NCBI RefSeq assembly: GCF_042429765.1
Contig: NZ_JBHLZU010000009.1
Location: 310,001 to 374,000, forward strand
Reading direction: 5' to 3'
Length of the DNA stretch: 64,000 nt
From: Allokutzneria oryzae
GTDB taxonomy: Bacteria; Actinomycetota; Actinomycetes; Mycobacteriales; Pseudonocardiaceae
Part shown: piece after piece, positions 41,396-52,260 of the stretch
How positions within the stretch are numbered: position 1 is the first letter of the stretch
How the letters are laid out: each line of letters starts with the position of its first letter
The notes under the pieces: generated by a model
Databases searched by the model: none
Told to the model about the DNA's origin: nothing
Seen by the model: only the letters and a program-made list of their open reading frames with translations
Made by a program: the position numbers and the translations under genes

Positions 41396-41935
41396 TCAGT
41401 TGCCGCGGCGGCGGGGGGTGGTGGAGGCGTCGGTGATCGCGGTGGCCTTGTTGGTGGCGTCGGCGGTGATGGTGACGGTCTTGCCGTTCGTGATGCTGTC
41501 GATCTTCGACGAGCCGTTGTTGATCACCGTGGCGGCGTCGACGGTGTAGACCTGGGTGTAGCCGTCCACGCTCTTCGCCGTGATCGACGTGGCGCTGACC
41601 TCGGTCACCGAACCGGTCTGGGTGCGCTCGGTCTTGTAGCCGCCGTTGCCGTCGGAGACCACGAACTCGCCGTGCAGCGACTCCCGGATCGGCCCGCCGC
41701 CCATGCCACCGGGCCCGAGGATCACGGGACCGCCGCCCATCCGGACACCGCCCGGCCCCTGAGCCGTCGCGCTCTCCCCGCCCATCGCGTAGATGGTGAC
41801 CCCGCCCGCCGCGGCGATGCCCACGGCGACCGCCGCGGCCACGGCGGTCTTGCGGGCCGACCACGTCCGCGCTGGCGTCTGCTGCGGGCCGCCCCAACCG
41901 GGGTCCTGGGTCTGGTCGTGCACCGGGTCAGTCAT
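41396..41935 (-). CDS. membrane-anchored secreted protein near two-component system
   Basis: 179 residues. Cytoplasmic start (about 1-27), one transmembrane helix (TAVAAAVAVGIAAAGGVTIYAM, about 29-50), a Gly/Met-rich stretch, then a beta-rich domain VSATSITAKSVDGYTQVYTVDAATVINNG resembling DUF5666-like modules. Function unknown; divergent from the OmpR regulator and probably its target. Confidence 0.7.
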   Translation of the reverse strand: MTDPVHDQTQDPGWGGPQQTPARTWSARKTAVAAAVAVGIAAAGGVTIYAMGGESATAQGPGGVRMGGGPVILGPGGMGGGPIRESLHGEFVVSDGNGGYKTERTQTGSVTEVSATSITAKSVDGYTQVYTVDAATVINNGSSKIDSITNGKTVTITADATNKATAITDASTTPRRRGN

Positions 41936-42103
41936 GGGAGTCCTCCTGTGGTGGATCTTCTGGCTCCACCGTCACCGCCGAGGCTGTGCGCCAGCTGTGC
42001 GCGGGGTGGGGACACGCTGTGCCACCACCGGGTGCGCCGGACGCACAGCTGCTACACAGGAACCGCACAGCACCGGCACAACCCCGCCGACGACCTTGGG
42101 AGC

Positions 42104-42844
42104 ATGGCCACGGTGAACGCTGAGACGTCCCGCTCCGACCTGCGCCGCGCCGACGGGCAGCCGGTGCGGGTGCTGGTCGTCGACGACGAGGCGAGCCTGG
42201 CCGAGCTGGTGTCGATGGCGCTGCGCTACGAGGGCTGGGAGATCCGCAGCGCGGGCGACGGCATGACCGCCGTGCGCCTCGCGCGGGAGTTCCGCCCCGA
42301 CGTGGTGGTGCTCGACATCATGCTGCCCGACCTCGGTGGCCTTGAGGTGCTCGCCCGGATGCGCGCGGAGGCACCGGAGATGCCGGTGCTGTTCCTGACC
42401 GCCAAAGATGGCGTCGCCGACCGGATCGCGGGGCTGACCGCGGGCGGGGACGACTACGTGACCAAGCCGTTCAGCCTGGAGGAGGTCGTGCTGCGGCTGC
42501 GGGCGCTGCTGCGCAGGACGCGCGTCGCCAAGGCCGCAGACGGCTCCGAGCTGGTGGTCGGCGACCTCGTGCTCGACGAGGACAGCCGCGAGGTGCGCAG
42601 GGCGGGCACCGAGATCGAGCTGACCGCCACCGAGTTCGAGCTGCTGCGCTACCTCATGCGCAACCCCAGGCGGGTGCTGAGCAAGGCGCAGATCCTGGAC
42701 CGCGTGTGGAGCTACGACTTCGGCGGCCAGGCCAACATCGTCGAGCTCTACATCTCCTACCTGCGCAAGAAGATCGACGCCGGCCGGGAGCCGATGATCC
42801 ACACGATGCGCGGCGCCGGTTATGTCCTCAAGCCAGCGGGCTGA
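42104..42844 (+). CDS. OmpR-family response regulator
   Basis: 246 residues. Receiver (about 20-135) with D27/D28 pocket, phospho-acceptor D71 (VVVLDIMLPD) and KPF; winged-helix domain (about 150-245) with TATEFELLRYLMRNPRRVLSKAQILDRVW. ATG 42104. The kinase gene overlaps its end by 23 bp. Confidence 0.93.
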   Translation: MATVNAETSRSDLRRADGQPVRVLVVDDEASLAELVSMALRYEGWEIRSAGDGMTAVRLAREFRPDVVVLDIMLPDLGGLEVLARMRAEAPEMPVLFLTAKDGVADRIAGLTAGGDDYVTKPFSLEEVVLRLRALLRRTRVAKAADGSELVVGDLVLDEDSREVRRAGTEIELTATEFELLRYLMRNPRRVLSKAQILDRVWSYDFGGQANIVELYISYLRKKIDAGREPMIHTMRGAGYVLKPAG

Positions 42845-44342
42845 GCCCCGGCGGCGGTGGCACCGCCTGTTCGAATGGTCCACATCGGACTGGTCGTTGC
42901 GCCGCAAGCTCGTCGCGCAGGTCGCCGTGCTGCTGGCGTTGGTGCTGCTGATGGTCGGCGTGGGTACCGAGCTCGCGCTGCGCACCTTCCTCGTCAGCCA
43001 GCTCGACCGGCAGCTCGCAGCGGACAGCGCGCGCTCTCCCCTGCCACGGGATCCCATGCCGCCTCCGCCGCGCGGCACCGAGTCCACGGTGCGGCAGTTC
43101 AATCCCGGCCACCCGATCGGCACGATCAACGCCGAGTTCGTCGACGGCCGGTTCGTGTTCGCCAGGCAGCTCGGCGCCAACGGAAACCAGGAGCTGCAGC
43201 AGAACCTGCCTCCGGAGACGCTGGCACCTCTGCTGGCGTTGCGCATCGACAACCAGCAGCACACGGTGTCCCTCGGCTCGCTCGGACGGTTCCGGGTGCA
43301 GGCGTCGCAGGGGCTGTTCGGCACGAAGGTCCTCGGGCTACCGCTGAGCCAGGTCGAGGAGACGCTGCTCCGGCTCGCGTTGATCATCGGCGGCGTCGCG
43401 GTCACCGGACTGCTGGCCGCCGGCGTGGTCGGCGCGTGGGTCATCCGCCGCACCCTGCGCCCGCTGGACCGGGTGGCGACCACCGCGCGCAGGGTCGCGG
43501 AGCTGCCGCTCAACCGCGGTGAGGTGGTGCTGCCGATGCGCGTTCCCGAGGAGGACACCAACCCCAGGACCGAGGTCGGCCAGGTCGGCGCGGCGCTGAA
43601 CCACATGCTCAGCCACGTCGCGGACGCGCTCAGCGCACGCCAGGCGAGCGAGAGCCGGGTTCGCCGGTTCGTCGCGGACGCCAGTCACGAGCTGCGCACG
43701 CCGCTGGCCTCGATCCGGGGCTACGCCGAGCTGACCCGCAGGGGCAACGACGAGGTCCCGCCGGACGTCGCCCACGCGATGGGCCGCATCGAGTCGGAGT
43801 CCGCCAGGATGACGACGCTGGTCGAGGAGCTGTTGCTGCTGGCGCGCCTGGACTCCGACCGCCCGGTGGTGCACGGCCCGGTGGACCTGTCCCGCGTGGT
43901 CGCCGACGCGGTGGCGGACGCCCACGTCGCGGGCCGCGACCACCGCTGGGTGCTGGAGCTGCCGCCGGAGGCGATCACGGTGACCGGCGACGCGAGCCAG
44001 CTGCACCAGGTGGTGACCAACCTGCTGACCAACGCGCGCACGCACACCCCGCCGGACTCCACGGTGACGACGGCGCTGAGCACGTCGGCGGGCACCGCGG
44101 TGCTGACCGTGACCGACAACGGCCCCGGCATTCCCGCGGAGCTGCAACCCGAGGTGTTCGAGCGCTTCGCCCGTGGCGACACCTCGCGGTCCCGCGCCGC
44201 CGGGAGCACCGGGCTCGGCCTGGCGATCGTCGCGGCGGTGGTGTCGGCGCACCACGGGCGGATCGACCTGGACAGCCGCCCTGGCCACACCCGCATGACC
44301 GTTGTCCTGCCGCTGCACGCCGAGGACCGGCAGGGCGACTGA
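42822..44342 (+). CDS. sensor histidine kinase
   Basis: 506 residues. Transmembrane helices about 30-52 and 183-206 flank an extracytoplasmic sensor (about 53-182); HAMP about 207-270; phospho-acceptor H289 in DASHELRTPLASIRGY; ATPase with LTNARTHTP, TDNGPGIP and GSTGLGLAIV. Likely partner of the preceding regulator, and may control the downstream glycosyltransferases. Confidence 0.93.
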   Translation: MSSSQRAEPRRRWHRLFEWSTSDWSLRRKLVAQVAVLLALVLLMVGVGTELALRTFLVSQLDRQLAADSARSPLPRDPMPPPPRGTESTVRQFNPGHPIGTINAEFVDGRFVFARQLGANGNQELQQNLPPETLAPLLALRIDNQQHTVSLGSLGRFRVQASQGLFGTKVLGLPLSQVEETLLRLALIIGGVAVTGLLAAGVVGAWVIRRTLRPLDRVATTARRVAELPLNRGEVVLPMRVPEEDTNPRTEVGQVGAALNHMLSHVADALSARQASESRVRRFVADASHELRTPLASIRGYAELTRRGNDEVPPDVAHAMGRIESESARMTTLVEELLLLARLDSDRPVVHGPVDLSRVVADAVADAHVAGRDHRWVLELPPEAITVTGDASQLHQVVTNLLTNARTHTPPDSTVTTALSTSAGTAVLTVTDNGPGIPAELQPEVFERFARGDTSRSRAAGSTGLGLAIVAAVVSAHHGRIDLDSRPGHTRMTVVLPLHAEDRQGD

Positions 44343-44413
44343 CCACGACGAGCGCCGCCACCACGCTGTGTGGCGCACGTCGCAGTCAGACAAAAGCATT
44401 TTTCAAGAATCCA

Positions 44414-44794
44414 CTAGAAATCCCAGTGCTCACATTTCTCGTCCCGGGCGTAACCAGAACCGAAGTTGAAAGCACGGGCGATCGTGCACCACTCCTGGTC
44501 GCCCTTCATGTTCGGCTTGGTCGCGGTCACCTCACAGGTCTTGGAGTTCGGGCACGTCTTGTCAGTACCCACCCCTTGCAGAGACCCGTCACGCACGACC
44601 CAGGCTCGCACCACCAAGTTGGCGTGCCTGTTCTTGCAGGTGACGGACGCCTTCGCGTAGATCTGTCCGCCCGAGTAGGTGGGCACTGACGCGGTGGCCC
44701 GGCAGTCGCCTCTCTGGTCGGCCGCGGCCGAACCCGCGGGCAGCACCGCGCCGACGCACACCAGCGCGACAACGGCGGCGATACGACGAAACAT
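44414..44794 (-). CDS. small secreted cysteine-rich protein
   Basis: 126 residues with a Sec signal peptide (MFRRIAAVVALVCVGAVLPAG, cleavage probably after SAAA-D near 25). The mature part of about 100 residues has six cysteines, sufficient for three disulfides, and ends WDF. No family recognised; possibly an extracellular binding or inhibitor-like protein. Confidence 0.75.
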   Translation of the reverse strand: MFRRIAAVVALVCVGAVLPAGSAAADQRGDCRATASVPTYSGGQIYAKASVTCKNRHANLVVRAWVVRDGSLQGVGTDKTCPNSKTCEVTATKPNMKGDQEWCTIARAFNFGSGYARDEKCEHWDF

Positions 44795-44918
44795 TCATGA
44801 CTCCTTTTCACGACAGCGGAAATGGCGACAGGGAGAATAGACACCAGGTCGCCAACCGCACAGGTGGTGCACAGGAAGCGCACACGGAGGCCACAGCGGC
44901 GGCAAAGAGGCTGGCCGC

Positions 44919-46724
44919 ATGGCCATCGCACCAGCCCGCTCCTGGGAGCGCCCAGCCCTGATCACCCTGCTCGGCGCCACGGCGGTGCTCTACCTCTGGG
45001 CGCTCGGCGACTCGGGGTGGGCCAACGCCTACTACTCCGCCGCCGCCCAGGCGGGCGGACAAAGCTGGACCGCGTGGTTCTTCGGCGCCACCGACGCCGC
45101 CAACGGGATCACCGTCGACAAGACCCCGGCTTCGTTGTGGCTGATGGGACTGTCCGTGCGGTTGTTCGGTCTCAGCTCGTGGAGTGTCCTTGTCCCCCAA
45201 GCACTCGCGGGCATCGCGTCCGTGTGGTTGCTCTACGCCACGGTGCGCAGGTGGTTCCCCGCGAGCGCGGCGCTGCTGAGCGGAGCCGCGCTCGCGCTCA
45301 CACCGGTCGCCGCGCTGATGTTCCGCTTCAACAACCCCGACGCCCTGCTCGTGCTCCTGCTCGTCGCCGCCGCGTACTCCTTGGTGCGAGCGCTGGAGAA
45401 CGGCAGCACGTGGTGGATGGTGTTGTGCGGCACGGCAATCGGTTTCGGCTTCCTCACGAAGATGCTGCAAGCGCTGCTCGTCGTGCCCGCGTTCGCCCTC
45501 GTCTACCTCGTCGCCGCGCCGACCGGTCTCGGCAGGAGAGTCGCACAGCTGTTCGTGGCCGGGCTCGCCATGGTGGTCGCGGGCGGCTGGTGGGTGCTGG
45601 TCGTCGAGCTGGTCCCCGCGTCCGCCAGGCCCTACATCGGCGGCTCGCAGGCGAACAGCGTTCTCGAACTCACCTTGGGCTACAACGGTTTGGGCCGTCT
45701 CACCGGTGACGAGGTCGGCAGCGTCGGCGGAGGCAGGGGCTTCGGCGGTGTCGGGCTCGGGAGGCTGTTCACCTCGGAGATGGCCGGGCAGATCGCGTGG
45801 CTGCTGCCCGCTGCGCTGATCTTCCTCGCCTTCGGCCTGATCGCCACCCGCCAGGCCCCGCGCACCGATCGGACGCGGGCCGCTTTCCTTGTGTGGGGCG
45901 GATGGCTGGCCGTCACGGGCCTGGTCTTCAGCTACATGAACGGCATCATCCACTCCTACTACACGGTCGCGCTGGCCCCCTCGATCGCCGCGCTGGTGGG
46001 CATGGGCGCGGCTCTGGCTTGGAGGGAGCGGGACCGCGGCGGCTCCGTCGCGTTGTTCCTCGCGGTCGGCGGCACCGCCATGTGGTCGGCACGCCTGTTG
46101 AGCAGCAGCATGTTCGCCCTCGCGGTGGGAGTGGGAGTTGTGGGCCTCGGCGCGGCCGTGCTCCTGCTGTTCGCCGGGCACCTTCCGCAGAACTTCGTGC
46201 GCGGCACGATCGTCGCCGCACTGGTCGGTGCCCTCGCCGCTCCCACCGCCTACTCAGTGGCGACCGCCGCGACACCGCACAGCGGAGCCCTGCCATCCGC
46301 AGGCCCCAGCCAAGGAGGGCGAGCCATGGGCCCCAACGGGATGAGCCGCACGGGCGGTGGTGGCATGGGCAGCCTGCTCAACGCGGGGACCCCCGGAACG
46401 GAGCTCACCGCGCTGCTGGTCAACGGCGCCGCCGGGTACACGTGGGTGGCCGCCGCCGTCGGGTCGAACAGCGCGGCCGGTTTCCAGCTGGCGTCGGGGG
46501 CCCCGGTGCTCGCCGTCGGCGGGTTCAACGGCACCGACCCAGCCCCCACACTCGACGAGTTCCAGTCCTATGTCCGAAGTGGACGGATTCACTACTTCCT
46601 CGGCGGTGCGGGAATGCAGGCCGAAAGCGGCAGCGACGAGTCCCGCAGGATCGCCGAGTGGGTCGCCGCGACCTACAACTCCTCCACTGTGGACGGTGTG
46701 ACCGTCTACGACCTCACGCGATGA
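44919..46724 (+). CDS. GT39-type polyprenyl-phosphate glycosyltransferase, copy 1
   Basis: 601 residues, about 11-13 membrane helices. Near the N-terminus WANAYYSAAAQAG and VDKTPASLWLMGLSVRLFG, and MFRFNNPDALLVLLLVAAAY, mark the ArnT/PMT-like (GT39, YkcB) family that uses lipid-linked sugar donors outside the membrane. The last ~150 residues form an extracytoplasmic Gly/Ser-rich domain with AVGGFNGTDPAPTLDEFQSYV. The ATG at 44919 precedes the first hydrophobic helix. Coupled to the GT2 gene by ATGA. Confidence 0.85.
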   Translation: MAIAPARSWERPALITLLGATAVLYLWALGDSGWANAYYSAAAQAGGQSWTAWFFGATDAANGITVDKTPASLWLMGLSVRLFGLSSWSVLVPQALAGIASVWLLYATVRRWFPASAALLSGAALALTPVAALMFRFNNPDALLVLLLVAAAYSLVRALENGSTWWMVLCGTAIGFGFLTKMLQALLVVPAFALVYLVAAPTGLGRRVAQLFVAGLAMVVAGGWWVLVVELVPASARPYIGGSQANSVLELTLGYNGLGRLTGDEVGSVGGGRGFGGVGLGRLFTSEMAGQIAWLLPAALIFLAFGLIATRQAPRTDRTRAAFLVWGGWLAVTGLVFSYMNGIIHSYYTVALAPSIAALVGMGAALAWRERDRGGSVALFLAVGGTAMWSARLLSSSMFALAVGVGVVGLGAAVLLLFAGHLPQNFVRGTIVAALVGALAAPTAYSVATAATPHSGALPSAGPSQGGRAMGPNGMSRTGGGGMGSLLNAGTPGTELTALLVNGAAGYTWVAAAVGSNSAAGFQLASGAPVLAVGGFNGTDPAPTLDEFQSYVRSGRIHYFLGGAGMQAESGSDESRRIAEWVAATYNSSTVDGVTVYDLTR

Positions 46725-48019
46725 GTGCCGGGCTCACAGGCCGAACACAGGAACGCCACATGGACGGCACAGTCCACACCGGAACCGTCGATCACATGAC
46801 CACGACCTTGCCGCCGGACCGCGCCAACGCCGGTCCGCACCCTGTGCAGTTCGATCCGACCGGCCGGACCCCGCTGCTCGACGTGGTGGTCCCGGTCTAC
46901 AACGAGGAGGCCGACCTCGCGGCCTGCGTGCGCCGCCTGCACGCCCACCTCTCCGAGCGCCTGCCCTACTCCTTCCGCATCACCGTCGCCGACAACGCCA
47001 GCACCGACGGCACCCTGGCCATCGCAACCGGCCTCGCCGCCGATCTGGCCGAGGTCAGCGTCGTGCACCTCGCGGAGAAGGGCCGGGGGCGGGCGCTGCG
47101 GCAGGTGTGGTCGGACTCCGACTCCCCCGTGCTCGCCTACATGGACGTGGACCTGTCCACCGACCTCGCCGCGTTGTTCCCGCTGATCGCCCCGCTGATC
47201 TCCGGGCACTCCGACGTGGCGATCGGCACCCGGCTGGCGCGCGGCGCGCGGGTGGTGCGCGGCCCGAAGCGCGAGTTCATCTCCCGCTGCTACAACCTGA
47301 TCCTGCGCGGCGCGCTCGCCGCCAGGTTCTCCGACGCGCAGTGCGGCTTCAAGGCGATCCGCAAGGACGTCGCCGGCCGCCTCCTGCCGCTGGTCGAGGA
47401 CACCGGCTGGTTCTTCGACACCGAGCTGCTCGTGCTCGCCCAGCAGGCGGGCCTGCGCATCCACGAGGTCCCGGTGGACTGGGTGGACGACCCGGACAGC
47501 CGCGTTGACATCGTCTCCACCGCGATCGCCGACCTCAAGGGCGTCGCCCGGCTGGCCAAGGGGCTGGCGACCGGCTCGTTGAAGATCACTGGCATCGGCC
47601 GGGAGCCGTTGCCGGGCGTGCCACCGAAGCTGGCCAACCAGGCCGTGCGCTTCGCCGCGGTCGGCATCGCCAGCACCCTGGCCTACCTCCTGCTCTACAG
47701 CCTGCTGCGCGGCGGTGTCGGCGCACAGGCGGCCAACCTGGTCGCGCTGCTGGTGACCGCCGTCGGCAACACCGCGGCGAACCGGCGGTTCACCTTCGGC
47801 GTCCGCGGCCGTGGCGGCGCGGCCAGGCACCACCTCCAGGGCCTGGTGGCCTTCGCGCTCGGCCTCGCGCTGACCAGCGGCTCGTTGGCAGCGCTGCACG
47901 CCTTGACCGCACCGGGCCAGCTCGTCGAGCTCGGCGTGCTGGTGCTGGCCAACCTCGTCGCGACCGTACTGCGCTTCTTGTTGTTGCGGCACTGGGTGTT
48001 CCGCGCCCGACGTGCCTGA
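46721..48019 (+). CDS. GT2 polyprenyl-phosphate glycosyltransferase with GtrA-like domain
   Basis: 432 residues from ATG 46721, which overlaps the previous stop; a second ATG at 46760 has a better ribosome site (AGGAAC). GT2 domain (about 50-295): DVVVPVYNEEADLAACVRRL, ADNASTDGT, YMDVDLSTDL, QCGFKAIRKD. The C-terminal GtrA-like part (about 308-430) has four membrane helices. It makes a lipid-linked sugar on the cytoplasmic face and may flip it, supplying the two flanking GT39 enzymes. Confidence 0.87.
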   Translation: MSAGLTGRTQERHMDGTVHTGTVDHMTTTLPPDRANAGPHPVQFDPTGRTPLLDVVVPVYNEEADLAACVRRLHAHLSERLPYSFRITVADNASTDGTLAIATGLAADLAEVSVVHLAEKGRGRALRQVWSDSDSPVLAYMDVDLSTDLAALFPLIAPLISGHSDVAIGTRLARGARVVRGPKREFISRCYNLILRGALAARFSDAQCGFKAIRKDVAGRLLPLVEDTGWFFDTELLVLAQQAGLRIHEVPVDWVDDPDSRVDIVSTAIADLKGVARLAKGLATGSLKITGIGREPLPGVPPKLANQAVRFAAVGIASTLAYLLLYSLLRGGVGAQAANLVALLVTAVGNTAANRRFTFGVRGRGGAARHHLQGLVAFALGLALTSGSLAALHALTAPGQLVELGVLVLANLVATVLRFLLLRHWVFRARRA

Positions 48020-48047
48020 CGGAGCACCACCTTCACAGGGAGAACCG

Positions 48048-49916
48048 ATGACCACCTCGCTGAGCGCCCCCGCTCCCGAGAAAGCCACAAACGTTGCGCC
48101 ACACCACAAAAGTCCCCGCTGGGTGCGGGCATCGTTCTCCGCGTTGCTGCTCGGGACAGCGCTGCTCTACCTCTGGGACCTCGGCTCGTCCGAGTACGCC
48201 AACACCTACTACTCGGCGGCGGTGCAGGCGGCGGCACAGAGCTGGAAGGCGTGGCTGTTCGGCTCACTGGACGCGGGCAACATCGTCACCGTCGACAAGC
48301 CACCGGCGGCCCTGTGGCTGATGGGACTGTCAGCGCGGCTGTTCGGGTTCTCCACGTGGAGCATGCTCGTGCCCCAGGCACTGGCCGGGGTCGCCTCGGT
48401 CGCGCTGCTGTACGCGGCGGTGCGGCGCTGGTTCGGACCGGCGGCCGGGTTGCTCGCGGGCGCGGTCCTCGCGCTGACGCCGGTGGCCGCGATCATGTTC
48501 CGGTTCAACAACCCCGACGCGCTGCTCGTGCTGCTGCTCGTCGCGGCCGGGTACTGCCTGACAAGGGCGCTGGAGAACGGCAGCACGCGATGGTTGTTGC
48601 TGTGCGGCACGGCGATCGGCTTCGGCTTCCTCACCAAGATGCTCCAGGCGTTCCTGGTGTTGCCCGCCTTCGGGCTGGTCTACCTGATCGCGGCGCCTAC
48701 CGGGCTCGGCAAGCGGATCGCGCAGCTCGCGGGCGCGATGGGCGCGGTGATCGCCTCCGCGGGGTGGTACATCGCGCTGGTGGAGCTGTGGCCGGCGTCC
48801 TCGCGGCCCTACATCGGCGGCTCAACCACCAACAGCGCGCTCGAACTCGCCTTGGGCTACAACGGTCTCTCCCGGATCTTCGGCAACACCGGAGGCGGAC
48901 CCGGCGGAAGCGGACCCGGCGGAGGCGGCGGTGAGCGGGTCGTGATGGGCGGCGGCGGGGCTGGGAACCTCGGCTTCGGCGGGGAGTCCGGGATCACCCG
49001 GCTCTTCGGCGACAGCATGGGCGCGGAGATCTCGTGGCTGCTGCCCGCCGCGCTGATCGGGCTCGTCGCCGGGTTGTGGTTCACCCGCAGGGCACCGCGC
49101 ACCGACCGCACCCGCGCGGCCCTGATCCTGTGGGGCGGCTGGCTCGTGGTGTCGGGCCTGGTGTTCAGCTTCATGAGCGGCATCGTGCACCCGTACTACA
49201 CGGTCGCGCTCGCACCGGCGATCGGTGCGCTGGTGGCGATCGCCGGACGCCAGCTGTGGTTGGGGCGCAAGAACAAGTCGGCACGCGCGGTACTCGCGTC
49301 GATGATCGTCGTGACTGGGGTGTGGGGCGCGATCCTGTTGAGCCGCAACGGTTCCTGGTACACCTACCTCGGCTGGGTCGCGTTTGGACTGACCGTCGTC
49401 GCGGCAACTGGAGTCGTTCTCGGCGCTCGAAGGCTCGGCGCGCTTCTGCTCGCTGTGACGCTGATCGGCGGCCTGAGCAGCACGGCGGCCTACGCCGCGG
49501 TCACCGCGAGCGTTCCGCACACCGGCTCGATCCCGATGTCCGGGCCGCGGTCCGACCAGGGCGGCCCCGGCGGCGGTGGACCGCGCAGCGGAGAGCAGAC
49601 GAACACCGAGCTGGTCGAGCTGCTGAAGGCGACAACGACCACCTGGGCCGCCGCGTCCAACGGCGCGCAGGGCTCCGGCGGCCTGCAACTGGCCAGCGGC
49701 AGGCCGGTGATGGCCATCGGCGGCTTCAGCGGCCGTGACCCGGCACCGACCCTGGAGGAGTTCAAGCAGTACGTGGCGCGGGGCCAGGTCGCCTACTACG
49801 TCTCCGGTGGCATGGGCGGCGGCGGGATGGGCGGCGGCACCGAGATCGCCACCTGGGTGCAGGAGAACTTCACCCCGAGGACTTACGGTGGCTTCACCGT
49901 CTACAAGCTGACCTGA
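48048..49916 (+). CDS. GT39-type polyprenyl-phosphate glycosyltransferase, copy 2
   Basis: 622 residues, paralogous to the gene at 44919 over its full length (for example YANTYYSAAVQAAAQSWKAW, VDKPPAALWLMGLSARLFG, FRFNNPDALLVLLLVAAGY). It differs by a long Gly-rich extracytoplasmic insert (about 285-320) and a Gly-rich C-terminal region with AIGGFSGRDPAPTLEEFKQYV. ATG 48048 with AGGGAGAA. Probably modifies a cell-wall polymer or exported protein in the same pathway. Confidence 0.85.
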   Translation: MTTSLSAPAPEKATNVAPHHKSPRWVRASFSALLLGTALLYLWDLGSSEYANTYYSAAVQAAAQSWKAWLFGSLDAGNIVTVDKPPAALWLMGLSARLFGFSTWSMLVPQALAGVASVALLYAAVRRWFGPAAGLLAGAVLALTPVAAIMFRFNNPDALLVLLLVAAGYCLTRALENGSTRWLLLCGTAIGFGFLTKMLQAFLVLPAFGLVYLIAAPTGLGKRIAQLAGAMGAVIASAGWYIALVELWPASSRPYIGGSTTNSALELALGYNGLSRIFGNTGGGPGGSGPGGGGGERVVMGGGGAGNLGFGGESGITRLFGDSMGAEISWLLPAALIGLVAGLWFTRRAPRTDRTRAALILWGGWLVVSGLVFSFMSGIVHPYYTVALAPAIGALVAIAGRQLWLGRKNKSARAVLASMIVVTGVWGAILLSRNGSWYTYLGWVAFGLTVVAATGVVLGARRLGALLLAVTLIGGLSSTAAYAAVTASVPHTGSIPMSGPRSDQGGPGGGGPRSGEQTNTELVELLKATTTTWAAASNGAQGSGGLQLASGRPVMAIGGFSGRDPAPTLEEFKQYVARGQVAYYVSGGMGGGGMGGGTEIATWVQENFTPRTYGGFTVYKLT

Positions 49917-49930
49917 CCAGCGCGAATGTC

Positions 49931-49948
49931 ACCAAGCAATCGCTTGGT
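49931..49948. promoter_or_regulatory. ACCAAGC-N4-GCTTGGT operator palindrome
   Basis: Perfect 7-bp arms around AATC, 36 bp before the MBL start. AAGC...GCTT sites of this kind are typical TetR operators in actinomycete lipid-catabolism regulons; no TetR gene is adjacent. Confidence 0.55.
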
Positions 49949-49983
49949 TTACGCTCTGTGCCACGGCAGCGAGGAGGACCGTC

Positions 49984-51003
49984 GTGGCACAGAGCAAGGC
50001 CTGGACCGAGCCCGGCCCGATCACCGTCGCCCCCGGGGTGCACCGCATCCCGCTGCCCCTGCCCAACGACGGCCTGCACGCGGTGAACGTCTACGCGATC
50101 GAGGACGGCGACCGGCTGGTGCTGATCGACTCCGGCTGGGCGCTGCGCGAGAGCCGGGACTCCCTCGCCGCGGCGCTGCGGCACCTCGACCGCGACCTCG
50201 GCGACATCTCCCGGTTCCTGGTCACCCACATCCACCGGGACCACTACACCCAGGCAGTGGCCCTGCGGCGCGAGTTCGGCAACCGCATCGCGCTCGGCAT
50301 CGGCGAACAGCCCTCACTGACCGGGCAGCTGCTCACCGACGAGCCGCAGCTGACGCAGCACGCGGAGAAGCTGCTCAGCTGTGGCGCGAAGGTGGTGCTG
50401 GACCGCATCGCCACCGCGTTCGACGTCACGCCGGAGCCGGGCGTGTGGGAGGAACCGGACGAGTGGCTGTCCAACGACACGGTCATCGAGATCGGCGACC
50501 GCGCCCTTCGCGTGGTCGAGACACCGGGCCACACCCAGGGACACGTGGTCTTCGTCGACGACAAGGCCGGGCTGCTCTTCGCGGGTGACCACGTGCTGCC
50601 GCACATCACGCCGTCGATCGGCTTCGAGGCGGTGATCCCCGACTACCCGCTGCGCGACTACCTGGAGTCCCTGAAGCTCGTCCGCGCCATGCCCGACCTC
50701 CGCCTGCTGCCCGCGCACGGCCAGGTCGCCGACAGCGTGCACGACCGCGTCGACGAGCTGCTCGACCACCACGAGCGGCGGCTGGACACGATCGCGGCGG
50801 CGCTCGACGCGGGGGCGGCGAACGCCTACGACGTCGCGCGCCTGATCGGCTGGACACGACGGGAACGGCACTTCGACGACCTCGACCCGTTCAACCAGAT
50901 GCTGGCGGTGCTGGAGACCGGGGCGCACCTGGACCTGCTCGTGCTGCGCGGGCGGCTGCGCTCGACGACCATCGACGGCGTCGCGCACTACGCGGTTCGG
51001 TGA
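49984..51003 (+). CDS. metallo-beta-lactamase-fold hydrolase
   Basis: 339 residues. Metal motif THIHRDHYTQ with H82, H84, D86 and H87; further ligands in ETPGHTQGHVVF and LFAGDHVLPHI, and PAHGQVADSV. A C-terminal helical domain (about 245-339) is typical of the glyoxalase-II-like/LACTB2-type group found near fatty-acid genes. GTG 49984 with GAGGA upstream. Likely a thioester or ester hydrolase. Confidence 0.85.
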   Translation: MAQSKAWTEPGPITVAPGVHRIPLPLPNDGLHAVNVYAIEDGDRLVLIDSGWALRESRDSLAAALRHLDRDLGDISRFLVTHIHRDHYTQAVALRREFGNRIALGIGEQPSLTGQLLTDEPQLTQHAEKLLSCGAKVVLDRIATAFDVTPEPGVWEEPDEWLSNDTVIEIGDRALRVVETPGHTQGHVVFVDDKAGLLFAGDHVLPHITPSIGFEAVIPDYPLRDYLESLKLVRAMPDLRLLPAHGQVADSVHDRVDELLDHHERRLDTIAAALDAGAANAYDVARLIGWTRRERHFDDLDPFNQMLAVLETGAHLDLLVLRGRLRSTTIDGVAHYAVR

Positions 51004-51101
51004 ACCGGCGCTGTGACGTGCGCCCCCGTCCGTCCGCTGCCGGGACCCGGATGGATAGCATCCCCAGGGTTGGCAACCCCACGCTCAATGAGGAGATCGT
51101 C

Positions 51102-52088
<987 letters not shown>

Positions 52089-52103
52089 CCCACGCTCTCC
52101 CGA

Positions 52104-52136
52104 CGACCCCCGGCCCACTCGGCCGGGGGTCGTTTT
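52104..52136 (+). terminator. intrinsic terminator after mdh
   Basis: GACCCCCGGCC (52105-52115) pairs with GGCCGGGGGTC (52121-52131), extended by a C-G pair, then TTTT (52133-52136). Confidence 0.9.
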
Positions 52137-52260
52137 GCGTGCTGCCTCGATCAAGACATCGGATGAATGGCGGATATTTTTCCCTGCGGACTCGATCTGA
52201 GCCAGTAAACATCGTATGTTTCGCCCCGCCGCCGACATGACGCAGTGAGGACAGGGGCGA

